From DTKY01 sp037440765 (GTDB taxonomy: Bacteria; Acidobacteriota; Terriglobia; Bryobacterales; Bryobacteraceae): 24,572 nt of DNA. The notes beneath the pieces were generated by a model that saw nothing but the letters and a program-made list of their open reading frames with translations, did not search any database and was not told where the DNA came from. The position numbers and the translations under genes were made by a program. Below, piece by piece: positions 16,539 through 24,572 of the stretch. Location of the stretch: the NCBI GenBank assembly GCA_037440765.1, contig JBBITL010000067.1, forward strand, positions 1 to 24,572. The letters run 5' to 3'. The stretch's first letter is position 1. The number at the start of each line of letters is the position of its first letter.

Positions 16539-18440
16539 CTAGCGGAACTGGCCCAGGAACGGGTGGTAGGTGTAGACCGTGGAGAAGGACTCGGGCAGTT
16601 TCCAGCGGCGGCGCGTCGTTTCGGCGGGATTGAGGAACCACTCGCCCAGCGGGCGCGCGCGTTCCTGTCCGTCGAACCAGCCCCAGGGCGGCCGCGACAT
16701 GTTGGGCGCGCCCACCGCGCCGTTCAGCGCCGAGCCCATCACCCCCAGCTTGACATGGCGCAGCACGTCCTCAACGCCATTGGCGAGGCGCACGCTGAGG
16801 ACGCCGTAGTCGTGCTCGGCCCCGTAGGTTTCGTTTCTGCCCGAGCGTGAGCGCGGCCAGAACGTCTCATAGGTTGGCGTCAGTTCGTAGCCGATCGCCC
16901 GGTTGGGATTGGCGTCGGGGTCTTCGGCCGAGGCTGCGAACACGTACACCAGGAATCCGTTCTCGGCCTGCTTGTGTTGGGCGGCGTCGTCCCGCCAGGC
17001 CTCGATGCCGTGGCCCTTGGGCTCGACGAACAGGCGCGGTCTGACGCCCGCCACCATCAGGGGGCCTCCCGCCAGCGGGCTGCCGGGCGGCACGTACTTC
17101 AGGTAGTTATTGTGGGCCAGCGTCTCGACCAGCATCAGCCTGGCCCGCGTGTAGTCCTCGCCGTCCTTTTCGGCCACTACCAGCGCCCCTTCGAGGTCGT
17201 TCTCGTGGGCCATGACCGCCTCGTCGGCCCGGCCCGTGGGATCGTACTGGCCGCCCATCTTGACGCCGATGCGCATGGCCTCGCTCAGCAGCGCTCCACG
17301 GCTCTCGCCTCCCTTGTAATCGCGGGGGTGAAAGGCCGCGTAGTGAATGAAGAAATGCGTTCTCGTCTCGAAGACCGAGTAGTAGATGTAGGCCTTGAGA
17401 GGATAACGGGTGTCGGCGGCGTTGTTCCAGTTGTTGTCGCCGCGCCAGTCGCCGTCGAAGTCGAAGTTGGTGATGTAGTCGAAGCGCGGCGAGGGGCCCA
17501 GGGCCTGATGAAACACGGGCGCGAAGCGCGCCGCGATGTCGCGGTCGCGGATCATGTTCCGGATACGCGTGTCGCCGTCCGGCTCGCCCGGAGAGGCGGC
17601 GGCCGCGGCTGCTTCGGCCGCGGCTTTGGCCGCCTCCACCTCCGGGCGGGGCAGGGAGGCCAGCCGCTCCCTGATCTCCCGGAAAGCCGGGCGGTCGACG
17701 GCCGGCTTGGACGTGGCCTTGAAGGCCGCGATCAGAGCCGAGACGTTCTCGGAGCGTTCCGCCGGACTGGGATGCGAGGCGAAGAACTTCTGCACAACGT
17801 TGGGCTGGCTTTTCTCCACGCTGGCGAGCGTGTCGAAAAAGCTGATCATGGCCCGCGGGTCGAAACCAGCGTCGTGGAGCATGCGTGCGCCCAGCTGGTC
17901 CGCCTGGCGCTCAGCCTCCCGGCTGAACCGCATGAAGACGCCCGTGGTCACCATCTCGGCGGCCATCTTGGCCATGGACCCTGATGTTCCGCGCCCGAGC
18001 AGCGTTCCCAGCGCTCCCAGCCCGCCCTGAGCCAGCCCGAAGCGCACCGCCTGATCGGCGCCGTGACGGGCCACAATGTGTCCTATTTCGTGCGCCAGCA
18101 CCCCGGCCAGTTCATCCTCGCTCCTGGCCGCCTCGATCAGGCCGCGGTTGAGGTAGACGAAGCCCCCCGGGAGCGCGAACGCGTTGACCTCCGGGCTGTC
18201 CAGCACCTTGAACGTGTAAGCGATTCCCCTGCGGGCCGAGTTCCGCGCCAGGGTCTGGCCGAGCGCGTCTATGTACTTGACGACAGACTCTTGTTCGACC
18301 AGCAGGCTGCTTTTCTCAATCTCCCCGGCGGCCAGGCGTCCGATCTCGATCTCATCCTTCTCGCTCAGCGTGAAAAGGCGCTGTGCATGGACGCCGGCCG
18401 CGAGCACGGACAGGACCGTCAGCCACTTGACACCGCGCAT
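16539..18440 (-). CDS. Exported M48 metalloprotease fused to a large C-terminal domain of unknown type
   Basis: A 633-residue protein with a clear signal peptide (KWLTVLSVLAAGVHA, residues 5-19). The N-terminal M48 protease has NAFALPGG (86-93), HEIGH (His117, Glu118, His121) and Glu175 in SREAERQAD, with FFASHPSP after it. An Ala-rich helix (about 268-283) links to a second domain of about 340 residues that is absent from typical BepA/LoiP proteins. That domain is rich in aromatic residues and has DFDGDWRGDNNW (326-337), FIHYAAFHPRD and AHENDLEG (about 411-418). These faintly recall Vps62/NPP1-like beta-sandwich proteins, but I cannot assign it. An upstream ATG at 18491, 5 bases after the preceding gene's stop, has GAGG 9 bases before it and is a real alternative start. 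Confidence 0.82.
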   Translation of the reverse strand: MRGVKWLTVLSVLAAGVHAQRLFTLSEKDEIEIGRLAAGEIEKSSLLVEQESVVKYIDALGQTLARNSARRGIAYTFKVLDSPEVNAFALPGGFVYLNRGLIEAARSEDELAGVLAHEIGHIVARHGADQAVRFGLAQGGLGALGTLLGRGTSGSMAKMAAEMVTTGVFMRFSREAERQADQLGARMLHDAGFDPRAMISFFDTLASVEKSQPNVVQKFFASHPSPAERSENVSALIAAFKATSKPAVDRPAFREIRERLASLPRPEVEAAKAAAEAAAAAASPGEPDGDTRIRNMIRDRDIAARFAPVFHQALGPSPRFDYITNFDFDGDWRGDNNWNNAADTRYPLKAYIYYSVFETRTHFFIHYAAFHPRDYKGGESRGALLSEAMRIGVKMGGQYDPTGRADEAVMAHENDLEGALVVAEKDGEDYTRARLMLVETLAHNNYLKYVPPGSPLAGGPLMVAGVRPRLFVEPKGHGIEAWRDDAAQHKQAENGFLVYVFAASAEDPDANPNRAIGYELTPTYETFWPRSRSGRNETYGAEHDYGVLSVRLANGVEDVLRHVKLGVMGSALNGAVGAPNMSRPPWGWFDGQERARPLGEWFLNPAETTRRRWKLPESFSTVYTYHPFLGQFR

Positions 18441-18496
18441 GGCTGCCCCCAAACAGGGGCAGGCGCCGGAATTCCGGTTTCGCCCGCGCATCGTCT

Positions 18497-19450
18497 TCAC
18501 CCTCGCACAATCTGCTGAAGCTGCTGGCCGTCGATGTCGGTATTGATCTGCATCCACAGCGGCAGGTGGTCTGACATCTGGTAGGTGAAATCGGCCTTGG
18601 ACATCCCGCCGGGGAACAACTCCCCGATCCTGCTCTCGTCGATGAAGAAGTCCAGCACCCCGCCCGCGTTAGTGAAGTTCTCCGGGTAATTGGCGTAGTG
18701 CAGGATCTGGTCGTAGCGCTTGTTCTTCTCCAGGTTGCTGCCGTGCCCGACGCCGGTGAGGGCCTTCGGTATCGAAAGGCCGTGTTTGGTGACGGCCTTG
18801 AACAGCGCATCCGTGCGCGAGGGGATGTTGAAGTCCCCCATCACGATGATGTCGTTGTCCTCGTTATGCCTGTCCCGCCGCCGCCCCTCCACCCAGTCGG
18901 CCAGCATCTCCAGTTCCTGCCGCCGGGCCTCCAGACTGTCTCCCCAGCGCACGTGAACACTCAGCACCACGAAGTCGAAATTGCCGCTTCGGAAAGAGGC
19001 GGTATAGGGGGCGCGCCAGAAGTTCTTATCGGAGAGGTACTCAAGTCCCTTCTTCTTTCGCGGCGGGTTAGCCTCGGCCGCCAGGCCGTTGAACACCACG
19101 GCGCGCTTGTCGTAGACGTAGGCGATGCGCTCGCGGTTGCCGCCTGCGTCCGGGATCATGTCGGAGTACACGGCGCGCCAGTAGGGTCCCAGAATCTCGA
19201 GCACGCGCCCGAGGTCGGCCAGGTTGTCCCTCAGTTCGATCACGCCCACCAGGTCGAACTGGCCCAGGATTTCGGCGATGTAGTGGACGGCGGCCTGGCT
19301 GCGGGGCTTCTTGCCAAAATCCCGGATGTTCCAGGTGGCGATGTTGAGTGTCTCGTCGATCTTAGATGAGGGTATCTTGGCGGCGCTGATGCGCTCCTGG
19401 AGCGCGAGCAGGCCCGCGGCGATCTGCCTGGAAACGGTTCCGTGGTTCAT
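18497..19450 (-). CDS. Endonuclease/exonuclease/phosphatase-fold protein
   Basis: Metal-dependent phosphodiesterase of the DNase I/EEP superfamily, 317 residues. Conserved catalytic positions are all present: Asn41 in ATWNIRDF, Glu72 in VIELRD, His166 in SVHVRWG, Asp206 and Asn208 in MGDFNIPS, and Asp294-His295 in MSDHLPLW. There is no signal peptide, so it is probably cytoplasmic. The substrate (DNA, phosphoinositide or other phosphoester) cannot be told from the motifs. The ATG at 19450 is preferred over the longer open frame to 19594, whose extra residues are unlike the family and overlap the divergent promoter region; a GGAGG lies about 12 bases before it, somewhat far. The M48 fusion gene follows closely and may share its transcript. 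Confidence 0.86.
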   Translation of the reverse strand: MNHGTVSRQIAAGLLALQERISAAKIPSSKIDETLNIATWNIRDFGKKPRSQAAVHYIAEILGQFDLVGVIELRDNLADLGRVLEILGPYWRAVYSDMIPDAGGNRERIAYVYDKRAVVFNGLAAEANPPRKKKGLEYLSDKNFWRAPYTASFRSGNFDFVVLSVHVRWGDSLEARRQELEMLADWVEGRRRDRHNEDNDIIVMGDFNIPSRTDALFKAVTKHGLSIPKALTGVGHGSNLEKNKRYDQILHYANYPENFTNAGGVLDFFIDESRIGELFPGGMSKADFTYQMSDHLPLWMQINTDIDGQQLQQIVRG

Positions 19451-19528
19451 GGGCGCGGATGGCCTCCGTACGCCTCCAATTATCCGCCAACCGCCGGACT
19501 CCCGGCACGAGCATGCTAGACTGGCGCA

Positions 19529-21000
19529 GTGTCCAGGCGCTGGGCGGTCTTCGGGGGCATCTTCGCGGCGCTGGCCGCCGGCCGGCTGTGCCACGTCGGC
19601 ATACTCTGGGCCGACGGCGACTAATCGCGCGCGGGAGCGTGCCCTACCGGGACTTCTGGTTCGACAAGCCGCCGCTCACCCCGCTGCTGCACGTGCTGTT
19701 CGGCGCCCGGGAAGGCGTCGCGCTGGCGGCCGGTAGCGCCTGTTATCTGCTGGTGGCCGCCATCCTCGTCTACATCCTTGGCAGGCGGCTGTGGGGCGAG
19801 CGCGAGGGGCTGCTGGCGGCCTGCCTGCTGGCTTTCTACCTGACCTTCTACCTTCCCTCGGCGGTGATACCGCTTCCGGTTGACCTTGCCATGCTGGTGC
19901 CTCACCTGGCCGCCGTGGCGTGCCTGGCGAGCGGCATGCCCGCGCTGGCCGGCGCAGTGGCGGGGATCGCCTGCTTCTTCAACGCTAAGGGCCTGTTTGT
20001 GCTCGCGGTGTGCCTGCTGTGGAGGCCCGAGGGGCGGGTCCGGATCCTGTTCGGCTTCGGCGCGGCCGCTGCGGCAGGTCTGGGTGCGCTGGCGGCCCTG
20101 GGGGCGCTCAAGGGGTATTGGGAGCAGGTTTGGGTCTGGGGCGTGCGATACGCAGGCGACAGCCCGGAGCCGCAGCCGCTGCTGAACGGCCTGAAGCGTT
20201 CGGGCAACTGGCTGGGCTTCCATGCCGCCGCCGCGCTGGGAACGCTGTTCTTCTTCGTGCGCGAGCGTGGCGGGCGCTTCCGGGAGGCCTGGGTGTGGAT
20301 ACTGGTCTCCATGGCCGCCGTGGCGGTGGGATTCAGGTTCTCCCCACGCTACTACTTCCAGCTTCTGCCGGTTGTGGTTGTCTTCGGCGCCCGTGGCATT
20401 CTGCTCGCCGCGGGCGTCCGAAGGCGAGCGGCGGTTGCGGCGGTGTGCATCCTTCTGTTGATCCCCGCGGCGCGCTTCGGCCCCCGCTACTTCCGGCTGG
20501 CCGGCGACCTGGCCGCGGGGCGCGGGCACCAGTGGACAGACACAGCCCTGGACCAGGACAGCAGATTGGCGGCCCGAATCGTGAACGCGCAGGCGAGTGA
20601 GACCGATACGCTGCTGGTCTGGGGATACAGTGCGGGGATCTACGTGTACACCGGTCTGAAGCCCGGCTCCCGCTTCCTGGACTCGCAGCCGCTGACCGGG
20701 GTTCCAGCCGACCGCCACTTGGCTGTCTCGATACCCGTGGCGCCCGAGATGGCCCGGGTCAACCGGGCGGAACTGGTGCAGTCGTCCCCCACGTTCATTG
20801 TGGACACGCTGGGCGTCGTCAACCCGCTGCTGGGGATAGAGAAGTTCCCCGACCTGGCGCCCTGGCTGGCGCACTACGAGCCTTGGGGACGGACCGCGCT
20901 GGCGCTCATCTACCGCCGCCGCGAACCGGGCGCTGCCGGGGTGCTGGCGCGCCACGGCCGGGCCAGGCTTGTGGAACAAGCAGCGGTGCTGGCGCGTTAA
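19529..21000 (+). pseudogene. GT39-like membrane glycosyltransferase, frameshifted near the 5' end
   Basis: Multi-pass membrane protein resembling family 39 (PMT_2/ArnT-like) glycosyltransferases, which move sugars from polyprenyl-phosphate donors. A GTG at 19529 opens a frame encoding a first membrane helix and WADGD, where the acidic catalytic motif is expected, then meets TAA at 19622. The following sequence continues the same protein in another frame: GSVPYRDFWFDKPPLTPLL (from about 19630), typical of the first loop, then about ten hydrophobic segments to the stop at 21000. Family members usually have some ten more residues between the two motifs, so a small frame-disrupting deletion near 19618-19630 is likely. 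This could be a true mutation or an assembly error. The downstream frame read alone gives an Arg-rich, implausible N-terminus. Confidence 0.72.
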
Positions 21001-21020
21001 CAGTTTAAGATGGGAGAAGC

Positions 21021-22262
21021 ATGAAGACTGGTGCGTCGTTCGGTGAGGCGATCCGCGTGGCGATAGCTTCGCTGCGATCCAGCAAGTTGCGTAGTTTCTT
21101 GACTTTGCTGGGCATCATCCTGGCCACGGCCACGTTGATTGCGGTTGTGAGCGTCATCAACGGGATGGATGTCTACATCGCCGACCAGCTCTCAACCATG
21201 GGGGTCAACAGCTTCCGCGTGGTGCGGCTGGCCATGATCGGGAATTTCGACGCCAGGCAATTTCTGGAAATGCAGCGCCGGAACCCGCAGTTGACGCTGG
21301 AGGAGTTCGCCTTCCTGAAGGAGAACGCAACGCTGGCGAGCGAGATCGGCATCGTCGCCAACCGCAGCGCGCCGGTCCGTTACGGAGCGGAACTCCTGGA
21401 GGGGGTGCAGTTGCAGGGCGTGACCCCCAACGTCGGGGCCATCACCAACGTGCAGACGGCCATGGGGCGATTCCTGACCGACTCGGAGGACTTCCGCCGC
21501 CTGAGCGTGGCTTTCATCGGCGAGGACATCCGGAAGCGGTTCTTCGAGGGACTGGACCCGGTCGGCAAGACCATCGCCGTGGAGGGCCGGCCTTTCCGTG
21601 TGGTGGGCGTGGCCAAGCCCTTGGGATCGGTGTTCGGCCAGTCCCGCGACACGTTCGTGTGGATCCCGGCTCAGACGTACTTCCAGATGTACGGCGCCCG
21701 CCGCGGCTTCGCCATCGCCGTCACCGCCATCGACCAGGCGCACTTCCTTCAGGCTCAGGACGAGGTGCGGATGCTGCTCCGTTCGTTCCGCGGCCTGCGG
21801 CCGAACGAGGAAGACAACTTCGCGATCTTCGGTTCGGACTCCATATTGCAGGTGTGGGACCAGATGACGGCCATCATCGCCGCCACTGCCATCGCCATAG
21901 TCAGCGTGTTCATGGTGGTGGGGGGAGTGGTGATCATGAACATCATGCTGGCGGTGGTGACAGAGCGGACGCACGAGATCGGTATACGCAAGTCGGTGGG
22001 CGCCAGGAAGACGGACATCCTCAATCAGTTTCTGGTCGAGTCGCTGGTGCTGTCGGCCAGCGGCGGCCTGATCGGGGTGCTGCTGGCCTGGGCGGTGGCC
22101 GTGCTGGTGCGTAACACCACCCCGGTGCCCATGGCGGTGCCGTACAACGCCGTGATCATAGGCGTTGGCCTGTCGGCGGCCGTTGGCCTGTTTTTCGGAA
22201 TCTACCCCGCCCGGCGGGCGGCGCAACTGGACCCCATCGTGGCCTTGAGGTTTGAGAAATGA
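21021..22262 (+). CDS. MacB/FtsX-type ABC transporter permease 1
   Basis: Membrane subunit of 413 residues. The layout is that of MacB permeases: one N-terminal helix (about 26-45, LRSFLTLLGIILATATLIAVVSV), a long periplasmic core (about 50-280), then three C-terminal helices, the FtsX domain (about 285-400), including ERTHEIGIRKSVGAR before the penultimate helix and a terminal LDPIVALR. Such proteins do not form a channel; they couple cytoplasmic ATP hydrolysis to periplasmic work, as in LolCDE or MacB. GGGAGA lies 5 bases before the ATG. It overlaps the next permease gene by 4 bases (ATGA). No ATP-binding subunit is encoded beside it in this window, so the partner ATPase must lie elsewhere. 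Confidence 0.9.
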   Translation: MKTGASFGEAIRVAIASLRSSKLRSFLTLLGIILATATLIAVVSVINGMDVYIADQLSTMGVNSFRVVRLAMIGNFDARQFLEMQRRNPQLTLEEFAFLKENATLASEIGIVANRSAPVRYGAELLEGVQLQGVTPNVGAITNVQTAMGRFLTDSEDFRRLSVAFIGEDIRKRFFEGLDPVGKTIAVEGRPFRVVGVAKPLGSVFGQSRDTFVWIPAQTYFQMYGARRGFAIAVTAIDQAHFLQAQDEVRMLLRSFRGLRPNEEDNFAIFGSDSILQVWDQMTAIIAATAIAIVSVFMVVGGVVIMNIMLAVVTERTHEIGIRKSVGARKTDILNQFLVESLVLSASGGLIGVLLAWAVAVLVRNTTPVPMAVPYNAVIIGVGLSAAVGLFFGIYPARRAAQLDPIVALRFEK

Positions 22263-23500
22263 GCGGCTCGGAGATCATGTCGGCGATCGGGATGGCGCTG
22301 GGCACCATCCGCGAGCACAAGACCAGGAGCCTTCTGACCGTGCTCGGCGTCATTATCGGCACCGGGACCGTGATCGCGGTGGGATCGATCATCACCGGCG
22401 TGGACGCCGCCATCGCCAACATCGTGCGCAGCTTCGGCCCGGACACGGTCTTCGTCTACAAATTCAACCTCGGTTTCCGCGGGCGAATCACGCGCGAGGA
22501 ACGGCTGCGCAAGCCGCTCACGCTGGAGGACGCGCAGGCGATCCGGGAGCGCTGCCCGTCGGTGGCCTACGTATCGCCCTACCTGTTCCCGCCCAGCTTC
22601 ATGGGCCGCGGCATCGACCGGGTGCGCTACAAGGGGAATGACGTCTTCCAGATCGAGCTGGCTGGCACCGAGGAGGGTTACGCCGAGAACGAGACGATGA
22701 AGTACGGCCGGTTCTTCACGGACGCCGAAAGTTACCGCCGCCAGCCCCTGGTCGTTCTGGGAGAGGACATACAGACCGCGCTGTTCAGCCACGAGGACCC
22801 CACCGGCAAGTGGATCGACGTCAACGGCCAGCAGTTCGAGGTCCTCGGCGTCATGGGCCGCCCCGCGGCTTCCTTCCCCGGCCAGGAGGACCGGAGGGTC
22901 CTTCTGCCCTACCACACCATGCGCAAGATGTTCCCCAACGCCAAAGAGAACATGATCATCTTCGCGGCGCATCCCGGGATGCTCAACAAGGCCATTGACG
23001 AGGCCACCGTGGCGCTCCGGATCAGCCGCCGGGTGGCCTACAACGATCCGGACAGCTTCTGGATGTCGACGGGCCAGCAGATGCTGGACGATTTCCGGAA
23101 CATCACATCCATGGTGGCGCTGGTGATGGTGGTGCTGAGCTCCATAGGCCTGCTGGTTGGCGGCATCGGGGTCATGAATATCATGCTGGTCAGCGTGACC
23201 GAGCGGACCCGCGAAATCGGCGTGCGCAAGGCCATCGGCGCCAAGCGCAGCGACATCGTCGCGCAGTTCCTGACCGAAGCCGTGGTGCTCACCTTCGCGG
23301 GCGGGGTCATCGGAATGCTCTTCGGCTGGATGATATCTACGGGCGCCCGCATGGCCTTCCCCACGCTGCCCACAGCGGTGCCGCTGTGGGCAGCCGCTTT
23401 GGGAGCGCTGGTTTCGGTGGCGGTCGGGCTGTTCTTCGGCGTCTGGCCGGCGACTAAGGCGGCTCGCCTTGATCCCGTAGTCGCGCTACGCTACGAGTAA
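22259..23500 (+). CDS. MacB/FtsX-type ABC transporter permease 2
   Basis: Second permease, also 413 residues and of the same layout as its neighbour: N-terminal helix (KTRSLLTVLGVIIGTGTVIAV), a large periplasmic core and three C-terminal helices with ERTREIGVRKAIGAK and a final LDPVVALRYE. The two permeases are related but clearly diverged, which suggests an obligate heterodimer such as LolC/LolE rather than a recent duplication. The start overlaps the upstream stop by 4 bases and the stop overlaps the next start by 1 (TAATG), so production is coupled. Together with the LolA-like product that follows, a role in moving lipoproteins or another lipid-linked cargo to the outer membrane is possible, but this is inference from gene order. 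Confidence 0.9.
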   Translation: MSGSEIMSAIGMALGTIREHKTRSLLTVLGVIIGTGTVIAVGSIITGVDAAIANIVRSFGPDTVFVYKFNLGFRGRITREERLRKPLTLEDAQAIRERCPSVAYVSPYLFPPSFMGRGIDRVRYKGNDVFQIELAGTEEGYAENETMKYGRFFTDAESYRRQPLVVLGEDIQTALFSHEDPTGKWIDVNGQQFEVLGVMGRPAASFPGQEDRRVLLPYHTMRKMFPNAKENMIIFAAHPGMLNKAIDEATVALRISRRVAYNDPDSFWMSTGQQMLDDFRNITSMVALVMVVLSSIGLLVGGIGVMNIMLVSVTERTREIGVRKAIGAKRSDIVAQFLTEAVVLTFAGGVIGMLFGWMISTGARMAFPTLPTAVPLWAAALGALVSVAVGLFFGVWPATKAARLDPVVALRYE

Positions 23501-24354
23501 TGAGGGCAGAAGCCGCCGCCTCGCACCGGACCGCGACCGTAATGGAGCGGACATGGCGGCCGGTCCGCCCGCTCGCGCTCGCGGTGCTGTGCGGTGCCGT
23601 GGTCTGGGGTCAAAGCTCGCAGGAACGCGGCAAGCGGGTGGTGATGGAGGCCGTCGAAGCGCTCGGCGGAGAGCGCTTCCTGACAGTGCGGGATCGCACC
23701 GAAACCGGGCGCGCCTACTCGTTCTATCGTGACCAGGTGGCGGGCCTGTCGCGAGCCACCATTTACACGCAGTTTCTGCCGGCCGTGCCGGACGGGGCGT
23801 CCGTGGCCTTGCGGGAGCGCCAGTCCTTCCTTCACAACGGCAAGGAACTGAGCGCCGTGCTGTTCACCGGCGGCCAGGGCTACGAAATCACATTCAGGGG
23901 CGCCCGGCCGCTGCCTCTGAACACCATCGAGCGCTACAACGTTTCGACCCTGCATAACGTGTTCTACATCCTGCGCGCGCGGCTCAACGAGCCGGGCATG
24001 ATGTTCCAGCCCAGGGGAACAGATGTATGGATGAATCATCCTGTTGAGATCGTCGACATCGTGGACGCCGCCAACGACGTGGTCACGGTCTACTTCCACC
24101 AGTCCAGCAAGTTCCCCGTGCGTCAGGTCTACTTGCGGAGGGACCCCAGGACGCGCGAGCGCTTTGAAGAGGTGACCGAGTACGGCAAGTTCCGGGAAGG
24201 GGAGGGAGGCGTCTGGTGGCCGCTGACGCTGCTGCGGACCCGGGACGGGCAGAAAATTTTCGAGATGTTCTCGGAGACCGTCGCCGTCAACCAGGGGCTG
24301 AGCGAAAGCCTCTTCACGCTCCCGGCGGGAATAAAGATTCTGAAACGCCTGTAA
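23500..24354 (+). CDS. Exported LolA-like (outer-membrane lipoprotein-sorting type) protein
   Basis: A 284-residue predicted periplasmic protein. A signal peptide is visible as RPLALAVLCGAVVWG. The mature part alternates beta strands with conserved-looking WWP near the C-terminus (GGVWWPLTLLRTRDGQ) and a final LPAGIKIL, a pattern seen in LolA/LolB-fold proteins and in outer-membrane lipoprotein-sorting annotations. Fold assignment is moderate; function is not proven. The ATG at 23500 shares a base with the previous stop (TAATG), suggesting coupled translation; an ATG at 23542 gives a shorter, neater signal peptide and is a fair alternative. Neither has a strong ribosome site. The position directly after two LolC/E-like permeases supports a shared envelope-trafficking role. 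Confidence 0.72.
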   Translation: MRAEAAASHRTATVMERTWRPVRPLALAVLCGAVVWGQSSQERGKRVVMEAVEALGGERFLTVRDRTETGRAYSFYRDQVAGLSRATIYTQFLPAVPDGASVALRERQSFLHNGKELSAVLFTGGQGYEITFRGARPLPLNTIERYNVSTLHNVFYILRARLNEPGMMFQPRGTDVWMNHPVEIVDIVDAANDVVTVYFHQSSKFPVRQVYLRRDPRTRERFEEVTEYGKFREGEGGVWWPLTLLRTRDGQKIFEMFSETVAVNQGLSESLFTLPAGIKILKRL

Positions 24355-24378
24355 GAGTTGCTACCAACGGAGATCCAC

Positions 24379-24572
24379 ATGAAATACGGATTGAGCATTC
24401 CTTCTGAAGGTTCCCTAGATTTCCTGTCGCTCGGGGCCCTGGTGCACAGGCTGGACCCGGGGATCATTCCATTCCGCAAGGCCAGCGAGTGCCGTATCCA
24501 CGTCAGCGGCGGCGAGTTCAACTGCGCCGCCAACCTGGCCGACTGTTTCGGACTGAAAACCGGCATTGCCAC
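24379..24572 (+). CDS. PfkB-family sugar kinase, N-terminal part (cut by window edge)
   Basis: The first 64 codons of a gene that continues past the right edge. The visible part has the N-terminal strand FLSLGALVHRLDPG and the substrate-binding GGEFNCAANLADCFGLKTGIA, matching the GGxxxNxAxxLAxxG signature of ribokinase-superfamily enzymes. The GEFN form is seen in 2-keto-3-deoxygluconate kinase-like proteins, but the catalytic GAGD end is missing, so substrate is open. ACGGAG lies about 7 bases before the ATG. It follows the LolA-like gene by 24 bases on the same strand and could be co-transcribed, though its metabolic role differs from that of the permeases. Confidence 0.8.
   Translation, partial: MKYGLSIPSEGSLDFLSLGALVHRLDPGIIPFRKASECRIHVSGGEFNCAANLADCFGLKTGIA

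Overview
This is GC-rich bacterial chromosome (about two-thirds G+C) with tightly packed genes, many 4-bp start/stop overlaps and several GTG starts. No rRNA, tRNA, phage gene, CRISPR array or transposase was seen. The mix of genes (HdrABC/Mvh hydrogenase, a type I-beta DAHP synthase, MacB-like permeases, M48 proteases, a Tat-exported esterase of the family common in Solibacter-like genomes) suggests an Acidobacteriota member, perhaps Bryobacterales. That placement is inference from gene types only.

Region 1 (1-7190, minus strand). Six overlapping genes in the order hdrC-hdrB-hdrA-mvhD-mvhG-mvhA encode a complete heterodisulfide-reductase-like/group 3c [NiFe]-hydrogenase complex. Complexes of this type oxidise H2 at MvhA/G, pass electrons through MvhD to the FAD of HdrA, and bifurcate them to ferredoxin and to a disulfide-type acceptor at HdrB. 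A hydrogenase maturation protease lies just upstream, and MvhA still carries the C-terminal tail such a protease removes. A sigma-54-like -24/-12 element precedes hdrC.

Region 2 (7220-10372, plus strand). A DAHP synthase gene (first step of aromatic amino acid synthesis) is preceded by what looks like a complete ribosome-mediated attenuator: a 22-codon leader peptide with one Tyr, three Phe and two Trp codons, a pause stem, an antiterminator that starts at the leader stop codon, and an intrinsic terminator. A membrane-anchored protein of unknown function and a PfkB sugar kinase follow. The attenuator is the most striking signal in the window.

Region 3 (10383-14863). A Tat-exported alpha/beta-hydrolase (minus), a small outer-membrane beta-barrel protein (plus) and uvrA (minus).

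Region 4 (15063-19450). Two M48 metalloproteases converge on a palindromic repeat element that fills the space between them. A second copy of the element, inverted, sits at the left edge of the window. The minus-strand M48 protein carries a large C-terminal domain I do not recognise. An endonuclease/exonuclease/phosphatase-fold protein lies upstream of it.

Region 5 (19529-24572, plus strand). A GT39-like membrane glycosyltransferase gene broken by a frameshift near its 5' end, two overlapping MacB/FtsX-type permeases without an ATPase, a LolA-like exported protein, and the start of a second PfkB kinase cut by the window edge.

No stretch longer than 300 bases is without a gene.
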